Positions 1 to 8,073 of a stretch of 64,000 bases of DNA are shown here, piece by piece. The notes below the pieces were generated by a model that made no database searches, had not been told where the DNA came from, and saw only the letters and a list, made by a program, of their open reading frames with translations. A program made the translations under genes and the position numbers. Location of the stretch: the NCBI RefSeq assembly GCF_000021965.1, contig NC_011832.1, forward strand, positions 2,831,242 to 2,895,241, written 5' to 3'. Each line of letters starts with the position of its first letter. The stretch's first letter is position 1. The stretch comes from Methanosphaerula palustris E1-9c. GTDB lineage: Archaea; Halobacteriota; Methanomicrobia; Methanomicrobiales; Methanospirillaceae.

Positions 1-1404
1 AGCGACCTGGCTCTTCGTCAGAGTGAAGAGCGGTTCCGGCTGCTGGCTGAGAACGGGACCGATATGATCTCCTGTCATACCCCAGACGGGACTTACCGAT
101 ATGCTTCACCGGCCTGCATACATCTCCTTGGGTACCAGCCAGAGGAACTGATTGGCCACGCCGCCTATGAGTTCATCCACCCCGACGATATTCCAAAGAT
201 CCGCGAGTGTGCAGAGAAGGCCGTTATCGATTCTTCACCATCCCTAACAACCTATCGGATCAGGCGAAAGGACGGGAGGTACTGCTGGGTCGAGTCGACC
301 CACCGGCTGATCAGGATACCAGGACAGGGGCTGGAGACCCAGGTCTCATCACGGGACATCTCCGCACGGAAGGTTGCAGAGGAGCAGGCATGGTTCCAGA
401 TGGAACTGCTCAACCATATTAGCCAGGCGGTGGTCGTGACCGATCCAGAGGGGACGATCGTCTCCTGGAATCGAAGTGCCGAGGTGCTCTATGGCTGGAA
501 GGCAGGAGAGGCCAGAGGGAAGAGGAGAGATGTCCTGATTGCCACGCTGACCGATGAACCCTCAAAAGAACGGATCACCCAGGCCACCCAGGGAGGAGAG
601 AAGTGGAGTGAGGCGATCGCAGTCAGGCGACGTGATAACCTGGTGGTAAACGTCAGGATGAGCTGGTGTCCCCTCCATAACCAGAATCAGCAGCAGATCG
701 GAGCGGTCTGTGTCTCTGAAGAAGTGAACCCCCGAACTGACAGGACAAACCTGTACCTCGACATCATGACCCATGATATCAACAATGCAGTTATGTCGGC
801 CCTCGGGTACGCCGATTGTCTCTCTGGGATGCTCGATGAGAACGAAGCCTCGATGACAACAAAACTCCAGACCTGTATCCGCCATTCAATTGAGATCATC
901 GATAACATCTCGACAATCAGAAAGATCGCCGAGGAACAGAAAACCCCCCATAATATCGATCTGGATCAGGTGATAAAAACCCAGATCACTCACTTTCCAG
1001 GAACACCGATTCACTATAACGGTCAGAGAACGATTGTCTCTGCAGATGACCTGCTTGGAGGGGTGCTGACCAACCTGATAGGGAACAGCAGAAAGTTCGC
1101 CGGTCCAAAAGGAACGATCACCATCAGGGTCGAACCGACTGATCAGGAGTACCTGGTCTCTGTGGAGGATAACGGCCCGGGTATCCCTGATAACAAGAAA
1201 CAGTTGATCTTCAACCGGTTCCAGAGGGGTGCAGGCGAGGAGAACAGAAAAGGGCTCGGGTTGTACATCGCACAGATGCTGGTCGAACGGTATGGGGGAA
1301 GGATCTGGGCTGATGACCGGGTGGCAGGTGAGCCCGGTGAAGGGGCAGCGATCCGGTTCACCCTACCAGTGGCAAGGGATTTAACCGGCTGTGAAGAGAT
1401 ATGA
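1..1404 (+). CDS. PAS-domain sensor histidine kinase (5' end outside window)
   Basis: The reading frame is open from base 1, and the codons before the first ATG (64) already encode PAS sequence (QSEERFRLLAENGTD), so the gene begins upstream. Two PAS domains (about residues 8-120 and 127-240 of the visible part) are followed by a kinase core: H-box MTHDINN (His near residue 257), N-box LTNLIGNSRKFA, G1 DNGPGIP and G2 GLGLYIAQ. All ATP-binding motifs look intact. No transmembrane segment is visible in this part, so it may be cytoplasmic. The ligand and the partner response regulator are unknown. It ends 4 nt before the next gene. Confidence 0.9.
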   Translation, partial: SDLALRQSEERFRLLAENGTDMISCHTPDGTYRYASPACIHLLGYQPEELIGHAAYEFIHPDDIPKIRECAEKAVIDSSPSLTTYRIRRKDGRYCWVESTHRLIRIPGQGLETQVSSRDISARKVAEEQAWFQMELLNHISQAVVVTDPEGTIVSWNRSAEVLYGWKAGEARGKRRDVLIATLTDEPSKERITQATQGGEKWSEAIAVRRRDNLVVNVRMSWCPLHNQNQQQIGAVCVSEEVNPRTDRTNLYLDIMTHDINNAVMSALGYADCLSGMLDENEASMTTKLQTCIRHSIEIIDNISTIRKIAEEQKTPHNIDLDQVIKTQITHFPGTPIHYNGQRTIVSADDLLGGVLTNLIGNSRKFAGPKGTITIRVEPTDQEYLVSVEDNGPGIPDNKKQLIFNRFQRGAGEENRKGLGLYIAQMLVERYGGRIWADDRVAGEPGEGAAIRFTLPVARDLTGCEEI

Positions 1405-1408
1405 GCAT

Positions 1409-1978
1409 ATGAAGAGATCGATCGGTGCAGAGACATTCCTCTGTGTGCACCCGGACCTGATCGTGGGCACCTATGACCATCAGGGTAGGCCGAACATGAT
1501 GGCCGCTGCATGGGGGGGAATCTGCAGCTCAGATCCGCCGAGCGTTGGAATCTCGATTCGGCCATCCCGGTATACCCACCAGTCGCTCCTTGCAAAGCGA
1601 GAATTTACGATCAGCATCCCCTCAGAGCACTATGTCGCCGAGGCCGATTATGTGGGGATTGAGTCAGGAAAGACAGTCGATAAGTTTGCGGTGACTGGAC
1701 TGACCCCCAAAAAGAGCGACCTGGTCGACGCCCCGTACGTGGACGAGTTCCCGGTGGTCATCGAGTGCAGGCTATCAAACACCCTCGAACTCGGAGTGCA
1801 TACGCTCTTCATAGGCGAGATCCTGGATGTGAAGGTGGACGAAGCAGGGCTCTCCCCTGAGGGAAAGCCGGACCTGACAAAGATCAGACCGCTCGTCTAT
1901 GACTCGATTGAAATGGGGTACTACGGGCTTGGAGAGTTCCTCGGTAGGGCATTTTCAAAAGGGCGCTCATTCAAGTGA
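1409..1978 (+). CDS. Flavin reductase-like FMN-binding split-barrel protein
   Basis: About 189 residues of the flavoredoxin / flavin-reductase-like family (FMN split barrel), with the typical early PNMMAAAWGGICSSDPP region and ISIRPSRYTHQ. Family members bind FMN and pass electrons to partners; the substrate here is unknown. GTG at 1391 is in frame, but ATG 1409 is preferred because a purine-rich GAAGAG lies about 10 nt upstream and the start falls just after the kinase stop. The next gene starts 8 nt downstream, so the two are probably co-transcribed. Confidence 0.8.
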   Translation: MKRSIGAETFLCVHPDLIVGTYDHQGRPNMMAAAWGGICSSDPPSVGISIRPSRYTHQSLLAKREFTISIPSEHYVAEADYVGIESGKTVDKFAVTGLTPKKSDLVDAPYVDEFPVVIECRLSNTLELGVHTLFIGEILDVKVDEAGLSPEGKPDLTKIRPLVYDSIEMGYYGLGEFLGRAFSKGRSFK

Positions 1979-1985
1979 TTCTGGC

Positions 1986-3191
1986 ATGAACCGATCAACA
2001 TCATCCCGAAACACCACTGCAGATGTTGTTGTGGTGGGTGCCGGCCCCGCCGGTGTCACAGCTGCCTACTTGTTGGCAAAGGACGGTCACCAGGTGTTGC
2101 TCATCGACAAGGCAACGTTCCCCCGGAAGAAACTCTGTGCCGGGTGTCTGACCGAGAAGACCCGAGACCTGCTCAGCCGGACCTTCGGGTTAACAGAAAC
2201 TTATATGATCAGGGAGGGAATCGTCGCTGCAACCGCCGATCACTATCAGATCTCCTGTAGAAGGGAGATGATCTGCAAGCGGAACACATCGATACCCTTC
2301 ACGTTTGTAGACAGGACTGCGTACGACGCGAAACTTCTGGCCGCCGCAGAGGAAGCAGGGGTGACGGTGATCACCGGGTGCGAGGTGACCAGCGTGGACC
2401 CTCTCATAGGTCTGGTGATGACCAGGGATGGAAGGACGATCACCGGCAGGTATCTGATCGGTGCCGACGGGGTGAACAGCAGGGTCAGACACGCGTTTCC
2501 TATCACCCCTGAAGATAAAAACCGATGGTTCCAGAACCTGGCCAGCACGGTGGAGATTAAGGTCCCTCGCTCCCGGCTGGCCCCGCCGTTCAGTGGGATC
2601 GATCACCCGATCCTCTTCTTCGACCTCCCAGGATGGAAGGCGGGCTATGGCTGGGCCTTCCCCGGAGAAGAAGAGGTGATCCTTGGCATCGGCGGGCTGA
2701 AACAGGGTGGGGAGAGAAGGGTCGCTGAGATCTTCAAAACCTGCCTGGCAGCCAAGGGACTTGAAGATATGGTTTCCCACCCCCAGGGTTGGGCCCTCCC
2801 CTATGGCAACTTCATACGGAATCCAACCTTTGGAGTGGCCCTGCTGGTCGGGGACGCCGGGGGGTTCGTTGAGCCGTTCCTCGGCGAAGGAATCTTTTAT
2901 GCACACCGGACTGGCGAACTGGCAGCTGCAGCAGTGCACAGGGCCCTCTCAGAGGGGGGCGATGCGGCAGACCATTACCAACAACTGATCAGGTCACTGA
3001 TCTGTCCTGAGTTAAAGGCTGATCTCCGGGGACGTAACCTGCTCTTCCACCTAGTCCATCGCCTGCCGGTTCCACTGATCAGGGTGATCATCACCCACTC
3101 AGATAATCTACTGATCGGACTGATTCACGGTCGGCGATCATGGCAATGGCTCCGCCCTGCCGGGAACCTCCACCAGCGGACCGAACCCTGA
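1986..3191 (+). CDS. Geranylgeranyl reductase family flavoprotein
   Basis: FAD-dependent reductase of the digeranylgeranylglycerophospholipid/geranylgeranyl reductase family, which saturates isoprenoid chains of archaeal membrane lipids. An N-terminal Rossmann motif VVVVGAGPAGVTAAYLLA is followed by the family signature around KKLCAGCLT, the second FAD motif LIGADGVNSRVR, and VALLVGDAGGFVEPFLGEGI, where GD contacts FAD. The start is ATG 1986; the open frame continues upstream, but that part overlaps the preceding gene and is not family sequence. Length (401 aa) is normal. A quinone or other isoprenoid substrate cannot be excluded. Confidence 0.85.
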   Translation: MNRSTSSRNTTADVVVVGAGPAGVTAAYLLAKDGHQVLLIDKATFPRKKLCAGCLTEKTRDLLSRTFGLTETYMIREGIVAATADHYQISCRREMICKRNTSIPFTFVDRTAYDAKLLAAAEEAGVTVITGCEVTSVDPLIGLVMTRDGRTITGRYLIGADGVNSRVRHAFPITPEDKNRWFQNLASTVEIKVPRSRLAPPFSGIDHPILFFDLPGWKAGYGWAFPGEEEVILGIGGLKQGGERRVAEIFKTCLAAKGLEDMVSHPQGWALPYGNFIRNPTFGVALLVGDAGGFVEPFLGEGIFYAHRTGELAAAAVHRALSEGGDAADHYQQLIRSLICPELKADLRGRNLLFHLVHRLPVPLIRVIITHSDNLLIGLIHGRRSWQWLRPAGNLHQRTEP

Positions 3192-3899
3192 TCAGGGGAG
3201 GGTCATCACGATCCGCTCGCGGGAGAGGAGTCTGGTCAAAACGGTCGTTGCCAGCAGCAACAGCAACGCCACTAGGAGCACGGCCCCTTCCGTCACCCAG
3301 GTGATCTCCCCGGTCGCGGAGGCCAGGGACCGTGCGGTGCTCAGCAGGGTGACCATCACCAGGATCACGACGATCCCGATCACCCGGTTCTCACGCATCC
3401 CGAGTAGCAACTGCGAGAGGCCAAGCAGGCCAACGACGGCGGCGATGGTGCACGGAACTACCACCAGTAGATGGACGAGCAGTTCACCCGACCAGAATCG
3501 ACCTGGACCTTCCCCGGCCAGGGGAACGAAGAAGGCGGCGCCGGTCATCAGCCCTGCGGAGACAAGGGCTATCAGGTAGGCCGGGATCACCGCCCCGAGC
3601 ACCTTTCCTGCCCAGAGTTCCTGAAGTGTCAGCGGCGAGCAGAGCAGGGTCTCGATCGACCCATCCTGTTTCTCCCGCAGGAAGGTCTGTCCTGAGAAGA
3701 GGTACCCGGAAAAGATCCCAAGCATCAGCACCACCGTGAAGAGGAGCGTGTCGAGACGTTCTCCACCTGAAGCACCTGCCGCAGGCACCGACATCCCGCC
3801 AAAGATCACGGCAAAGACCAGGGCTGAAAGGAGCAGGCTCCTTGTATGCAAGATCTGATAGGTCTCCTTCTCTGCCACCACCAGCAGAGATCGAATCAT
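3192..3899 (-). CDS. ABC-2 type transporter permease
   Basis: A 235-aa membrane protein with about six hydrophobic segments and the motif REKQDGSIETLLCSPLTLQELWAGK, typical of ABC-2 exporter permeases. It overlaps the upstream ATPase by an ATGA junction (3896-3899), so the two form one exporter. Its stop abuts, on the opposite strand, the end of the geranylgeranyl reductase gene. The substrate is unknown. Confidence 0.85.
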   Translation of the reverse strand: MIRSLLVVAEKETYQILHTRSLLLSALVFAVIFGGMSVPAAGASGGERLDTLLFTVVLMLGIFSGYLFSGQTFLREKQDGSIETLLCSPLTLQELWAGKVLGAVIPAYLIALVSAGLMTGAAFFVPLAGEGPGRFWSGELLVHLLVVVPCTIAAVVGLLGLSQLLLGMRENRVIGIVVILVMVTLLSTARSLASATGEITWVTEGAVLLVALLLLLATTVLTRLLSRERIVMTLP

Positions 3900-4834
3900 G
3901 TTTTATCACCTCCGGTGACTGCCAGGTACGCATCCTCAAGCGATTCACGCTTGAAATACCCTTCTTCTACCTGAATACCGGCGTGGACAAGACAGCCGAG
4001 CAGACCAGCAGACCCTGAAGTGCCCTGCAGAGTGACATGCATCATCCCATCCTCCTCCAGTCGAGCCTCCACCACACCAGGACAGGTTCTCAGCACCTCT
4101 ACAGCAGCCACGGTCTGCTCCCGCCGGGAGAGGACGATCAGAAAGACCCGCTGCTGGTGACCCCGTCGAATCCCCTCGACGGTGTCGATCGCCCGGATCC
4201 GCTGGTCCTGCAGGATCGCAACCCGTGAACAGACCCGCTCCACCTCGTCGAGGTGATGGGAGTTGAGAAAGACCGTCATCGACTCCTCTACCGAGAGGGT
4301 TCGGATCAGTTCCCTGACCCGCTGCTGGGCCCCGGGGTCGAGACCGGAGGTCGGTTCGTCCAGAAAGAGGACCGCAGGGTGATGGAGAATAGCTCGGGCG
4401 AGGCCGAGGGATCGACGCATACCGGTGGAGAAGGTGCCGACCAAGTCCGACCGGCGGTCGAGGAGACCGACCAGGGAGAGGACCTCCTCCACCCGCTGCG
4501 CCGGGTTGGGGACACTGTACAGTCCGGCGTAATAGCGCAGGTTCCGTTCGGCGGAGAGACGGTCGGTCATCCCGTTCTGTTCGAGGAGCACACCAACCCT
4601 CCGCCGTTCACGATCATGTTCAGCCAGCGAGACCCCAAAGACCGTGGCTTCCCCCCGGTCAGGGCGAATCAGCCCGAGCAACAGCCGCATCGTGGTCGTC
4701 TTCCCCGCACCGTTCGGGCCGAGGAACCCGAAGATCTCCCCACTCTGGATCGAGAACGAGACCTGGTCAAGAACGAGATGCCCATCAAAGGACCTGCTCA
4801 GGTTTCGTGCCTCAATCACCGGATCTGATACCAT
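3896..4834 (-). CDS. ABC transporter ATP-binding protein
   Basis: ATPase subunit of an ABC-2 type exporter. Walker A is GPNGAGKTTT, the signature region is FSTGMRRSLGLARAI (a degenerate LSGGQ, common in this subfamily), Walker B is AVLFLDEPTSGLDP, and the switch His lies in NSHHLDEVERVC. A C-terminal extension of about 80 residues is usual for drug, antibiotic or copper-type exporters. ATG 4834 is chosen; an upstream in-frame start at 4882 would add 16 residues of non-family sequence. Confidence 0.9.
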   Translation of the reverse strand: MVSDPVIEARNLSRSFDGHLVLDQVSFSIQSGEIFGFLGPNGAGKTTTMRLLLGLIRPDRGEATVFGVSLAEHDRERRRVGVLLEQNGMTDRLSAERNLRYYAGLYSVPNPAQRVEEVLSLVGLLDRRSDLVGTFSTGMRRSLGLARAILHHPAVLFLDEPTSGLDPGAQQRVRELIRTLSVEESMTVFLNSHHLDEVERVCSRVAILQDQRIRAIDTVEGIRRGHQQRVFLIVLSRREQTVAAVEVLRTCPGVVEARLEEDGMMHVTLQGTSGSAGLLGCLVHAGIQVEEGYFKRESLEDAYLAVTGGDKT

Positions 4835-4878
4835 CGATACGAAGTCGCCGGCTGTTGATATAAGAGGTGCTCCCGGGC

Positions 4879-5198
4879 TCACTGCTGGACAGTCAGGTTC
4901 AGCCCTGCGATCCCTGCCAGGATCAGCAGAATGCAGAGGAACCGGGCCAGGCCGCGGGGCTCGTTGAAAAGGATCATCCCGGCGATCACGGTCCCGGTCC
5001 AGACCGCATAGGCGGTCCCGAGAGGGAGAGACCTGGTTGCAAGGGAGAGGAAGTAGACGCTCAACCCCATCGTCACCAGGGTGATTAGCGTGGGAAATGG
5101 CCGGGTGAACCCATAGGGGTACTGGTTAGCACCGCCCAGACCGCCTCGAAGATCCCCGCGATCATCAGGTAGGCCCATGGGAGAGAGGAAGGGGACAC
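4879..5198 (-). pseudogene. SMR-family multidrug/guanidinium exporter, one-base frameshift
   Basis: A small multidrug resistance protein split between two frames. From GTG 5198 the first frame reads WAYLMIAGIFEAVWAV, the first membrane helix with the conserved Glu. After about base 5128 the family sequence continues in the next frame as GFTRPFPTLIT and GTAYAVWTG, ending at 4879 (GLNLTVQQ). The whole span is 320 nt, one base short of a 106-codon gene, so a single missing base right after the EAVWAV codons explains it. It could be a real pseudogene or a sequencing error; all other family features are intact. Confidence 0.75.
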
Positions 5199-5206
5199 GG
5201 TCGCAT

Positions 5207-6199
5207 TCACCCCCTGTGGACACCGTAGGGAACCGTGATCTGAAACCGGGCACCGGACTGCTGGTCCGGAGCTACCGAAAGGGTGATGCCGGTCACCGAG
5301 AGGGACGCCACAGCGAGGAAGAGATCATACCCGGACATATGAAGGTATCCATATTCCAAGAGCCGGTTCCGGTCCTTCTCCGGGATGGGAAGGCCGTCGT
5401 CCTCCCAGACCAGCACCAACCCCGCACTGGTCCTCTCCACGGTCAACCGGACCAGGGTGACCGGGGATCGGTGGATGACAGCATACGAGAAGAGGGCCGC
5501 GCAGACCTCCGGGAGGTGCTGTTCGGCGAAGAGACTAACCTCCCCCACTGCAGAGGCATCGAGGGTGACTCCAGAGCCGGCCTGTTTTGCGGCCGCGATG
5601 AGAACTGGAGCCAGCGACTGCCACCGGGCCTCGCCAGCGCCCAGGTCCTGATACGAACGAGTAAAGGTGATGTTCCGGTTTATCGTCTCTGCTGCTTTCT
5701 CGATCTTCTCCAGGAAGAGTTGCGCCGATTGATCAGGGACCATATCGTGAAGAAGCTCTGCATACCCGCTCAGCACCATGATCTGGTTCAGAATGTCATG
5801 CCTGACCCGAGCGGTGATACTGCTGACTGTAGCGTTCGCCACCTGTTGCGCAGCGACCTGCCTCTGTCGATCGGTGATCAGGTGCAATGCTCTCTGTAGG
5901 ATCTGGATTCTGGTGTCTGGATCCCCTCCGCTACATAAACAGAGGTCAGCCCCTGCAACAAGCCCTTCCGCACAGACCTGTTGTTCATCTGAAAGCAGGA
6001 TGAACGGAGTCTGATCACCGGCGCTGCGGAGTGGTCCGAGCAGTGCTATCCCGCCGTCTGAAACAATCAGATCGAATCGTTCCTGAACGAGCACGAGCGC
6101 CGCCTCGGCACTGACGCAGGGAGTGAGATCGTAGCTCCTGTCCAGAGCAATCGATCTGAGCAGATCCGGGTCATCACTAACGAAGAGAACCGAAACCAT
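5207..6199 (-). CDS. Receiver-like / degenerate histidine-kinase-like signalling protein
   Basis: About 330 residues. The N-terminal 115 residues look like a response-regulator receiver (VLFVSDDPDLLRSI, DLIVSDGGIALLG with a possible phospho-Asp). Then comes a helical HisKA-like segment with VRHDILNQIMVLSGYAELL, and a C-terminal HATPase-like fold in which the G1 box has become WEDDGLPIPEKDR and no clear N-box Asn or GLGL loop remains. The kinase is therefore probably inactive or a histidine phosphotransfer-type protein. ATG 6199 is chosen because AGGAAAAATACC precedes it; an earlier in-frame start (6226) lacks such a site. Confidence 0.75.
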   Translation of the reverse strand: MVSVLFVSDDPDLLRSIALDRSYDLTPCVSAEAALVLVQERFDLIVSDGGIALLGPLRSAGDQTPFILLSDEQQVCAEGLVAGADLCLCSGGDPDTRIQILQRALHLITDRQRQVAAQQVANATVSSITARVRHDILNQIMVLSGYAELLHDMVPDQSAQLFLEKIEKAAETINRNITFTRSYQDLGAGEARWQSLAPVLIAAAKQAGSGVTLDASAVGEVSLFAEQHLPEVCAALFSYAVIHRSPVTLVRLTVERTSAGLVLVWEDDGLPIPEKDRNRLLEYGYLHMSGYDLFLAVASLSVTGITLSVAPDQQSGARFQITVPYGVHRG

Positions 6200-6295
6200 G
6201 GTATTTTTCCTGTCTTTGCATTCCATGAGATGAATACACGCCAGATAAGAGTGGCGCGTTCAGACAACTAAAAGTCTTTGCTAAAATGGGGTACA

Positions 6296-7327
6296 TCAGG
6301 GGTGATGAGATCGCCTGATCTTGATCCCTGCCAGTTTTTCAATCGCACAGGTGTCGACCTCGCCTTCGAGTAAGAGCCGGTTGTGATCGAGGGCACTCTG
6401 CACAAAACCTGCACCAGTCTTTGTCCTGACGAGCAGTGTCGTGCACCCCTCCGGGGATCCCACCGAACCGGCAGAGAGGTCGGCGTCGACGCCGGTCAGG
6501 TCATTGCAGGTGTGACAGCCCGGCCGAACACAGTCGGCAAGGTCCTTGAGCGGGATCGTGATCGCGTTCCCATCTTTCAGGAGTACCTCGAGCACGCCCT
6601 TCACATCCATCTTTCTGATCTGCCAGGGCTCGATCGAGAACTCATGGACCAGTTTTCCTTCCATCAGCCTCTGGTAATCGAACGACTCGGTGCAGAAGAG
6701 ACCGATCAGCAGACGTATTGCCCGGGCATACGGACGGAGCAGGTCATGCTCACTCGACCGCATCTGTTCGACGGCCTGAACCACGCAGGGTACCCCGACG
6801 ATGGCGATCCGCTTGTACTTCCGCGTAACCACCGCCTCCTTCAGCGCAGCCAGCAATGGCACCCACCAGTTGTACCGAGAGCCGGCACCGGTGATCAGCG
6901 CCTCGGATGAGGTGATCACTGTTGAGTGCGGAAGCATCGTCCACTGATCGGCCGTCACGGTCACCACCGCATCGATCAGCCCCTCCTCAAGGGCATTGAC
7001 GAGGATGGCCGTCACGGCCCCTCCACTCTGTCTCCCCTCGATCTCAAACGCGGCCCTGGCCGCATGCATCGAAAGAACTGGTCCGATCGACTCCTCAGCA
7101 TGCGGTTGAACGCGTGGGCAGACCGCATAGCAGGCCCCACAGGGGACCCCATCATTGGCCGCCTTGCAGTAGCCATTGTTTCGGGGATGGTCTGATGATC
7201 CTGTTCCCTGGTCCATACAGAGCGCATCGGCAGGGCAGACCGCCACACAGGCGCCACAGCCTGCACAGAGACCCTTCTCCCAGACAGCCCCGCTCAGATC
7301 CTTGTAACTTCTCTCTTCCATCGCCAT
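6296..7327 (-). CDS. FrhB/FdhB-family F420-linked oxidoreductase subunit of glutamate synthase operon
   Basis: About 343 residues of the coenzyme F420 hydrogenase/dehydrogenase beta-subunit family (FrhB_FdhB). The N-terminus carries cysteine clusters GLCAGCGACVAVCPADAL and VPCGACYAVCPRV for two [4Fe-4S] clusters, followed by the flavin domain (RQSGGAVTAIL, GVPCVVQA) and late cysteines CVRPGCHTCNDLTG. FrhB proteins transfer electrons between F420 and FeS centres through FAD. Its start ATG 7327 overlaps the gltB domain-3 stop (TGATG), so it is translated with the glutamate synthase genes. Inference: it supplies electrons from F420H2 in place of the bacterial NADPH subunit. Confidence 0.85.
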   Translation of the reverse strand: MAMEERSYKDLSGAVWEKGLCAGCGACVAVCPADALCMDQGTGSSDHPRNNGYCKAANDGVPCGACYAVCPRVQPHAEESIGPVLSMHAARAAFEIEGRQSGGAVTAILVNALEEGLIDAVVTVTADQWTMLPHSTVITSSEALITGAGSRYNWWVPLLAALKEAVVTRKYKRIAIVGVPCVVQAVEQMRSSEHDLLRPYARAIRLLIGLFCTESFDYQRLMEGKLVHEFSIEPWQIRKMDVKGVLEVLLKDGNAITIPLKDLADCVRPGCHTCNDLTGVDADLSAGSVGSPEGCTTLLVRTKTGAGFVQSALDHNRLLLEGEVDTCAIEKLAGIKIRRSHHP

Positions 7328-8073
7328 CACTCGTTTGTGTATTTGCCTGCAAAAGGCCGTCCGCTCACCGGTACAATCCGGGTATACGCTGCACTCAATA
7401 ACGGGGCCGCATCGATCCCAAAGTGGTCCGCAAACTGCCGAATCAGCGGTGCGATCCGCTCACGGTCCTGTTCGGACAGGACTGTCTTCATCGCCCCGAC
7501 CCCCAAGTACTGGTCATCGACATCACCGCGTATGATGATCTCCCCGCCATGGATGCCGGACCCAAGACCACGCTCTTCAACCGGAACGCCACCATGAAGA
7601 CCGAGTACCAGCACGGTCCCGCCTGCCATGTACTCACCTAGGAACGCACGGGAGTACTCCCCGATCACCAGGGTCGGGCGCTTCTCCTGGTACTGCTTCA
7701 TATGGATTCCGCCGCGGTAGCCGATATGCCCGCGGACGAATATCGTACCGCCCCGCATACTGTGGGCGACCGCATCGCCAGCACTCCCGTGGACCACGAT
7801 CGTGCCGCTGTCCATCGTGTTTCCCGGAGCATGTTCGCAGTTGCCATGGACGATCACCGTTGGTCCGCTCATGAACATTCCAAGGTCTCCTCCAGGGACC
7901 CCGTGGATCTCGATCACCACGTCATCGCCCCGGAGGCCGTCGGCGATGAATCGCTGCCCGAGCACATGCTCGAGCACGATCCGTTTCACCCCTGCAGCGA
8001 CCGCCGCCCGGATCTGTTTGTTCAGGGGGGTGTAATGCATCCCTGCTGCATCGATGGTCACGCTCTCCATCAT
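7327..8073 (-). CDS. Glutamate synthase, GXGXG domain (domain 3) subunit
   Basis: About 248 residues with the repeated Gly motif architecture (VIEIHGVPGGDLGMFMSGP, GGTVLVLGLHGGVPVE, GSGIHGGEIIIRG) of the C-terminal beta-helix of glutamate synthase large subunits. In archaea this domain is often a separate gene and structurally links the amidotransferase and FMN sites. It starts at ATG 8073 within the TGATG overlap with the preceding gene; GTG 8076 is an alternative. Confidence 0.9.
   Translation of the reverse strand: MMESVTIDAAGMHYTPLNKQIRAAVAAGVKRIVLEHVLGQRFIADGLRGDDVVIEIHGVPGGDLGMFMSGPTVIVHGNCEHAPGNTMDSGTIVVHGSAGDAVAHSMRGGTIFVRGHIGYRGGIHMKQYQEKRPTLVIGEYSRAFLGEYMAGGTVLVLGLHGGVPVEERGLGSGIHGGEIIIRGDVDDQYLGVGAMKTVLSEQDRERIAPLIRQFADHFGIDAAPLLSAAYTRIVPVSGRPFAGKYTNE

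Noticed and set aside
2190-2939. 249-codon minus-strand ORF over the geranylgeranyl reductase gene
   Set aside because: Antisense shadow of a gene with clear FAD motifs.
6296-7327. F420-reducing hydrogenase beta subunit gene
   Set aside because: No frhA or frhG is near, and the start overlaps the glutamate synthase gene.
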